From JBJHCA01 sp050485785 (GTDB lineage Bacteria; Bacteroidota; Bacteroidia; Chitinophagales; Saprospiraceae): a DNA stretch of 24,916 nt. Below are positions 24,900-24,916 of this stretch, in pieces; the stretch's first letter is position 1, and the number at the start of each line of letters is the position of its first letter. The notes beneath the pieces are model-generated. The model worked only from the letters and a program-made list of their open reading frames with translations. It was not told where the DNA came from and did not search any database. The position numbers were made by a program, and so were the translations under genes. Location: contig JBJHCA010000047.1 in assembly GCA_050485785.1 (NCBI GenBank), forward strand, positions 1 through 24,916. Direction: 5' to 3'.

Positions 24900-24916
24900 C
24901 GGGGTTTTTGGCTACT

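Overview
The window is chromosomal DNA from a member of the Bacteroidota. The evidence is a type-B T9SS (gliding-motility type) C-terminal domain at the left edge, a TonB-dependent receptor with an N-terminal carboxypeptidase-regulatory-like domain, a TlpA-like protein of the DUF4369-type layout, the tsaE-ald gene pair, a futalosine-pathway menaquinone gene (mqnC), and several promoters of the Bacteroidota type (TTG, about 20 nt, TAnnTTTG). Start codons are preceded by A/T-rich sequence with no clear Shine-Dalgarno motif, as is usual in this phylum. I cannot fix the class or genus. A run of exactly 10 N inside infB shows that this is a draft scaffold.

Layout, left to right. (1) 1-2317, plus strand: the 3' end of a large secreted T9SS cargo gene, tsaE, and an alanine dehydrogenase family gene. 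(2) 2563-11684, minus strand: read in transcription order, a TonB-dependent receptor, a small exported protein, a terminator, a NagZ-like GH3 glycosidase, a fused SpeD-SpeE polyamine enzyme, an agmatinase-type ureohydrolase, an alpha/beta hydrolase and a TlpA-like thiol-disulfide protein. (3) 11853-12335, plus: a MazG/PRA-PH-like pyrophosphohydrolase, divergent from the receptor. (4) 12343-14839, minus: a CNNM/CBS membrane protein and mqnC. (5) 15002-19722, plus: the conserved rimP-nusA-infB translation/transcription operon, with a terminator-like hairpin in the rimP leader and a good internal promoter before infB. (6) 19800-21983, plus: a bacterial GH3 (auxin-conjugase fold) acyl-adenylating enzyme whose stop codon abuts a LysE-type exporter. 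(7) 22095-23989, minus: a PsiE-family membrane protein and an exported thioredoxin-like protein. (8) 24131-24493, plus: a DoxX-like membrane protein. (9) 24494-24916: no supportable gene, ending in a long imperfect palindrome.

Functional links. The adjacent ureohydrolase and SpeD-SpeE fusion can be read as one polyamine module (agmatine to putrescine to spermidine), though arginine decarboxylase is not in view. GH3 plus LysE suggests making and exporting an acyl-amino-acid type conjugate. That is inference.

Most of the window is ordinary core genome. I do not see a defence system, CRISPR array, prophage, transposase, tRNA or rRNA. The items most worth follow-up are the SpeD-SpeE fusion, the GH3-LysE pair, the rimP leader hairpin, the long terminal palindrome, and the infB gap, which appears to hide no missing sequence.
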